A stretch of 8,901 nt of DNA from Gammaproteobacteria bacterium (GTDB lineage Bacteria > Pseudomonadota > Gammaproteobacteria > Steroidobacterales > Steroidobacteraceae): contig JASHSR010000194.1 of NCBI GenBank assembly GCA_030038645.1, forward strand, positions 1 through 8,901. The letters run 5' to 3'. Shown piece after piece: positions 5,974 to 8,901 of the stretch. Position 1 is the stretch's first letter. The number at the start of each line of letters is the position of its first letter. The position numbers were made by a program, and so were the translations under genes. The notes below the pieces were generated by a model, which searched no databases, was not told the DNA's origin, and was given only the letters and a program-made list of their open reading frames with translations.

Positions 5974-7592
5974 GCGATGGCGACGGCCGGAAGGTCCGCC
6001 GCTCCTTCCAATCGGGGCAGCCGCGCGTCGAGCTCGGCCTCAACCTCCCGCGCGTCGGCGACCGCGATTCCGTGGTCGGCGAGCACCGGAAGGGAGGAGA
6101 GGATCCACACGAGCGAGCGAACACGCGAGGGAAGATGCGCGACCCGCCGCTCGAGCGAGGCGACCCGCTGCTCGAAGCTGCGCTCCATCCTCAGCACCAC
6201 CTCGCGCACGGTCGGGTCGATGGGCAGGATCTTCGCCGGCTGATCCCATTCCACGTCGGTTCCGGCGACGCGTCTGCGGGCGCGGGTCGTGTAAGGCGCG
6301 AGCTCGCGATCGCGCGCGAACGCGGCGCCCGAAAAGGGGACGACATAAGGATAGATGCCGATCTCGCATCCCTGCCTGAGCCACCGGTATGCCTCGCGCA
6401 GCGTCTCCGCGACATCCTCCAGGCTCGCGCGCGGGGAGCTCAGGATCAGGTCGAGGAACGGGGTGATCCCGAGGTCGAGCGCGGCCCTCAGCATGGGCTC
6501 GATGTGCCGGTAGATCGGAGCCTTGTTGAACTCGGCGAGGATGCGCCGCGAGAAGCTCTCGATCCCGAAGCCGAGTACGCGAAAGCCCGCGCTGCGCAAT
6601 GCCGTGAGCCGCTCGACGGACATGGCATCGATGCGGTTGGTGCTGATGAACTGCAGGCCCGCAGGCAGATCGCCGCGAGCTTTTGCGGCGACGATGGCCT
6701 GGCAGAGCGGCAGAATCCGCCGATCCTGGGTGAAGGCGAAGATGTCGTCCTGGAAGATGACCGTGCGCACGCCCGGGTGCGCGGCGACGATGCGCTCGAT
6801 CATCGCGAGACACTCCAGCGCCTCGAGGCGCGCGATGGCGGCGACGCCGCCCTGGGCCTCGTGCAGGAAGTTGGTCGCCGAGCAGAAGGTGCAGCCCATC
6901 GGGCAGTAGTTGAGCGTGATGAGGCGCACGGAGCGGATCTCGGCGAGATGGGCCTCCCGGGCCGCTTTGGTCGGCAGCTCCCCGACGCGATACGCCTGCT
7001 CGAGTCGGGTCCAGTAGGCCGAGTACGGCATCTGCTCGTACGGAGTGCTGAAGATGGCCGCTCTCAGCTCCTCGCGGCTGAGCGCGCGCTGGGTGCGCCT
7101 CACGACCGCTCCGTCCGCCGTGCATTCGGCGGTCCCCGCGAGGGCGCCGAGCGGCTCGCCTCGCCGCAGTCGCTCCACGATCTGCGCGAGCGGCCGCTCG
7201 CCCTCGCCGAGCACCACGAGATTGAACGGCCCGAGCTCGAACATCAGCTCGGGCCGGAAAGTCGCCTCCATGCCGCCGGCCACGATGAGAGCGCCGGGCG
7301 CGAGGCGGCGCGCGAGGTGCGCGAGCTCGAGGTCGAACCTCAGGGTCATCCCCGTCGTCGAGACGCCGATCACGTCCCAGGGCGCTTGCAGCAGCTCGCG
7401 CTCGAGCGCCCGCTGCGGCGCGATCGCGCAGCAGTTCGGATCGAAGACCTTGACGCGCGCCCCGCAGGACTCGAGCACGCCGGCGAGGCGCCACACACCG
7501 AGCGGCGGCGCGAGGAACGTATACTCTCCGCAATGAGGGTCGTATGGTCCGATCAGCAGGACGCTGGGTGGTCGTGTCCCCAAGCCGTTCAT
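5970..7592 (-). CDS. B12-binding-domain-type radical SAM protein
   Basis: 540 residues. Residues 8-140 form a Rossmann-like B12-binding-type domain: VLLIGPYDPH, APPLGVWRLAGVLES, DVIGVSTTGMT (73-83), ALIVAGGMEATFRPE (101-115) and LGEGERPLAQIV (128-139). The radical SAM domain follows at about 222-430. Its [4Fe-4S] motif is CPMGCTFC (Cys230, Cys234, Cys237), with FQDDIFAF at 280-287 and GFGIESFS at 341-348, all typical of the family. The C-terminal 100 residues are charged and probably helical. Related enzymes perform radical methylations and carbon-skeleton or ring-forming reactions on lipids, sugars, pigments and antibiotics; the substrate cannot be read here. It is the first gene of the minus-strand operon and overlaps the glycosyltransferase start by 4 bases, so it probably tailors the same product or its precursor. 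The start codon ATG at 7592 has only a weakly placed GGAGGG 12 bases upstream, but no better start gives the complete first beta strand. Confidence 0.9.
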   Translation of the reverse strand: MNGLGTRPPSVLLIGPYDPHCGEYTFLAPPLGVWRLAGVLESCGARVKVFDPNCCAIAPQRALERELLQAPWDVIGVSTTGMTLRFDLELAHLARRLAPGALIVAGGMEATFRPELMFELGPFNLVVLGEGERPLAQIVERLRRGEPLGALAGTAECTADGAVVRRTQRALSREELRAAIFSTPYEQMPYSAYWTRLEQAYRVGELPTKAAREAHLAEIRSVRLITLNYCPMGCTFCSATNFLHEAQGGVAAIARLEALECLAMIERIVAAHPGVRTVIFQDDIFAFTQDRRILPLCQAIVAAKARGDLPAGLQFISTNRIDAMSVERLTALRSAGFRVLGFGIESFSRRILAEFNKAPIYRHIEPMLRAALDLGITPFLDLILSSPRASLEDVAETLREAYRWLRQGCEIGIYPYVVPFSGAAFARDRELAPYTTRARRRVAGTDVEWDQPAKILPIDPTVREVVLRMERSFEQRVASLERRVAHLPSRVRSLVWILSSLPVLADHGIAVADAREVEAELDARLPRLEGAADLPAVAIA

Positions 7593-7678
7593 GAGTGCGG
7601 AGGACCCTCCCTATCCCTGCGGTGTCGTTCAGGCCGCCGGTGCGTGGTTTGGGACCGGAGCCTGAGGTAGCAAGGGCT
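7593..7678. promoter_or_regulatory. Divergent intergenic region, presumed promoters for both operons
   Basis: If the exporter starts at 7679, these 86 bp are the only intergenic space in the window and must hold the promoter of the leftward operon, and probably that of the rightward genes too. I see no convincing -35/-10 pair and no sigma-54 (GG-N10-GC) box on either strand. A short inverted repeat (GGAGG/CCTCC at about 7599-7610) overlaps the presumed Shine-Dalgarno of the radical SAM gene but is too short to call an operator. Assignment as a promoter region is by position only. Confidence 0.4.
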
Positions 7679-8647
7679 GTGCCCGCGCATCCGAGCATCG
7701 AGGGCCGTGAGGCCCGGCCCGCGCCTGCAGCGTGGCCCATCGCCGCCTGCCTCGGGGCGGTCTACATCATCTGGGGCACCACCTTCTTTGCCATCAAGGT
7801 GGGTATCCAGGAGCTGCCGTCCTTCTTCCTGGTCGGCACGCGCCTCGCGACGGCCGGCACGCTGCTGCTCGCCTGGCAGGCACTGCGAGGGCGCCGGCTG
7901 CCCGCGGCGCGGGAGTGGGGCTACGCGGCGCTGATCGGAACGCTCCTGCTCGTGATGGGCAACGGCTCGGTCGCCATCGCCGAGCACGAGATCAGCTCCG
8001 GCGCGACCGTCGCGCTCGGGAGCGTCCTTCCGCTCGCCACCGCGCTATGGTCGGGCGTCTTCGGCCGGTGGCCACGGCGGATGGAATGGGCCGCCATCGC
8101 GGTGGGCGCCGTCGGCGCGGCCGTCATGCTCACGGGTCGGGACCTTCAGGTGAGCGCGACGGGGACGCTCATCATCCTGCTCGGCGTCGCGAGCTGGTCG
8201 TTCGGGACCGTGCTGTCGCGCCGAATCGAGGTCCCGCGCGGAGCGACCGGCTTCGGCGCGGAGATGCTCTGCGCCGGGTGCATCGCCCTCGCGATCAGCG
8301 CGGCGCTCGGCGAGCACTGGCACCTGCCGCGCGATGCGCGTATCTGGTGGGCGTGGAGCTACCTCGTCGTCTTTGGCTCGCTGGTCGGGTTTTCTTCTTT
8401 CCGCTACGTCGTCGAGCGGGTCTCACCGACGCTCGCATCCACGTACGCGTACGTGAATCCGCCGGTCGCTTTGCTCGTCGGCTGGCGGCTCGGCGAGGAG
8501 TCGTTCTCCCCGAATCTGCTGATCGGCCTGCCGATCGTGCTCGCGTCGGTCGCTCTGCTCGCGTGGGCGCACTCGCGCGCTCACATCCCTCCGGTCGCCG
8601 GCGCCTCGGCCCTCGAATCCGAGGTCGGCGTGGCGGGCCCCGAATGA
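7679..8647 (+). CDS. EamA/DMT-superfamily inner-membrane transporter (YedA-like)
   Basis: 322 residues from the GTG at 7679, close to the usual 290-310 of ten-helix EamA exporters. It carries two EamA repeats. The first opens with AVYIIWGTTFFAIKVGI (27-43) and contains MGNGSVAIAEHEISSG (93-108) and SVLPLATALWS (115-125). The second starts near residue 160 and ends with the hallmark TYAYVNPPVALLVGWRLGEE (255-274), followed by the last helix. The GN-AEH-SG pattern and the YVNP-GE block are what one sees in YedA-type members of the drug/metabolite transporter family, thought to move small metabolites or amino acids across the inner membrane. The frame is open back to a GTG at 7595, but that start would leave 2 bp to the divergent gene and add a long Pro/Arg-rich leader. 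The 7679 start has GAGG 10 bases upstream. Its TGA overlaps the next ATG. The substrate is unknown; a link to the leftward operon is only positional. Confidence 0.88.
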   Translation: MPAHPSIEGREARPAPAAWPIAACLGAVYIIWGTTFFAIKVGIQELPSFFLVGTRLATAGTLLLAWQALRGRRLPAAREWGYAALIGTLLLVMGNGSVAIAEHEISSGATVALGSVLPLATALWSGVFGRWPRRMEWAAIAVGAVGAAVMLTGRDLQVSATGTLIILLGVASWSFGTVLSRRIEVPRGATGFGAEMLCAGCIALAISAALGEHWHLPRDARIWWAWSYLVVFGSLVGFSSFRYVVERVSPTLASTYAYVNPPVALLVGWRLGEESFSPNLLIGLPIVLASVALLAWAHSRAHIPPVAGASALESEVGVAGPE

Positions 8648-8901
8648 TCCGGCGCGCGCTCGCGCTCTGCGCCGCGCTCCTCGCGCTCGGCGGCTGCGGC
8701 CATGGCGCCCGCTCGGCTCGGCCGGATTGGGTGATTCACTCGCGGCTCGTGTTTCTGACGGCGGACCTGCGAACCGAGCGGCCGCCGCCTCCCTTCAAGA
8801 GCTTCCGGCTCTGGTTCCCGTTCGTCATCGGGCGCTTCTACGGAGCGCCCGGAACCGGGGTTTTCGTGGGTGCCTCCGTGCATCCCGACGGCACGCTCGA
8901 G
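8644..8901 (+). CDS. Putative lipoprotein, N-terminal fragment (runs off right edge)
   Basis: The ATG at 8644 overlaps the TGA of the transporter gene (ATGA), and the frame stays open for 86 codons to the window end. Residues 1-18 are a lipoprotein signal: MIRRALAL, a hydrophobic core, and the lipobox LGGC with Cys18 as the lipidated residue. The following residue is Gly, not Asp, which favours outer-membrane sorting if a Lol pathway is present. The mature part starts with a charged linker and a Pro-rich stretch (ERPPPPF, 45-51), then an aromatic/Gly-rich segment (FRLWFPFVIGRFYGAPGTG, 56-74) that suggests beta structure. I do not recognise the family. Translational coupling to the exporter suggests co-expression. 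Codon use matches its neighbours. Confidence 0.7.
   Translation, partial: MIRRALALCAALLALGGCGHGARSARPDWVIHSRLVFLTADLRTERPPPPFKSFRLWFPFVIGRFYGAPGTGVFVGASVHPDGTLE

Noticed and set aside
4516..6243. Long plus-strand open frame of 575 codons opposite the glycosyltransferase
   Set aside because: Same low-complexity charged composition and no motif, while the opposite strand has a full set of GT2 motifs and membrane segments.
7599..7610. Short inverted repeat GGAGG/CCTCC near the radical SAM start
   Set aside because: The 5-base arms with a 2-base spacer are too short for a hairpin or a named operator; they probably reflect Shine-Dalgarno-like sequence.
5874..7670. Long plus-strand open frame of 598 codons opposite the radical SAM gene
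   Set aside because: No domain is visible, and the minus strand encodes a clear radical SAM protein with the CxxxCxxC motif.
7595..7678. Upstream GTG start for the exporter at 7595
   Set aside because: It leaves only 2 bp to the divergent start codon, so no promoter or ribosome binding site could fit, and it adds 28 residues of Pro/Arg-rich leader not expected in the family. It cannot be fully excluded.
8441..8454. Perfect 14-bp palindrome ACGTACGCGTACGT
   Set aside because: It lies inside the exporter gene and encodes the conserved TYAYV of the EamA hallmark. The symmetry follows from Tyr-Ala-Tyr codon choice, and no second copy was noticed.

Overview
The window is GC-rich throughout, with G/C-ending codons dominating every gene. 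It encodes a signal-peptide-bearing candidate outer-membrane protein and a lipoprotein, so it most likely comes from a high-GC Gram-negative bacterium such as a member of Pseudomonadota or a related phylum. No rRNA, tRNA, CRISPR array, insertion sequence or integrase is visible, and the lineage cannot be narrowed further by reading alone.

Layout. From 7592 leftwards to position 1, and beyond the left edge, runs one tightly packed minus-strand gene series. In transcription order it holds: a B12-binding-type radical SAM protein (7592-5970); a membrane family 2 glycosyltransferase (5973-4492); a class I SAM-dependent methyltransferase (4495-3683); a membrane-anchored right-handed beta-helix protein (3680-2388); a multi-pass membrane protein with two PAS-like regions and no visible output domain (2380-974); a probable outer-membrane beta-barrel protein (977-126); and the N-terminus of a membrane protein of unknown function (129 to beyond 1). 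Four of the six junctions are 4-base ATGA/GTGA overlaps and the other two are gaps of 2 and 7 bases, so the series almost certainly forms one translationally coupled operon. Across an intergenic region of about 86 bp, two plus-strand genes run the other way: a YedA-like EamA/DMT exporter (7679-8647) and a putative lipoprotein (8644 to beyond 8901), again joined by an ATGA overlap.

How the parts may work together (inference). A processive-type inner-membrane glycosyltransferase, two tailoring enzymes (radical SAM and methyltransferase), a periplasmic beta-helix protein and an outer-membrane barrel together resemble the logic of an exopolysaccharide or surface-glycan pathway. Alginate systems, for example, pair a GT2 synthase, a beta-helix epimerase and an outer-membrane porin. 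The PAS membrane protein would be a sensory component. The exact combination does not match a named system I recognise, and it is the main candidate for something undescribed here. No gene symbol can be assigned with confidence.
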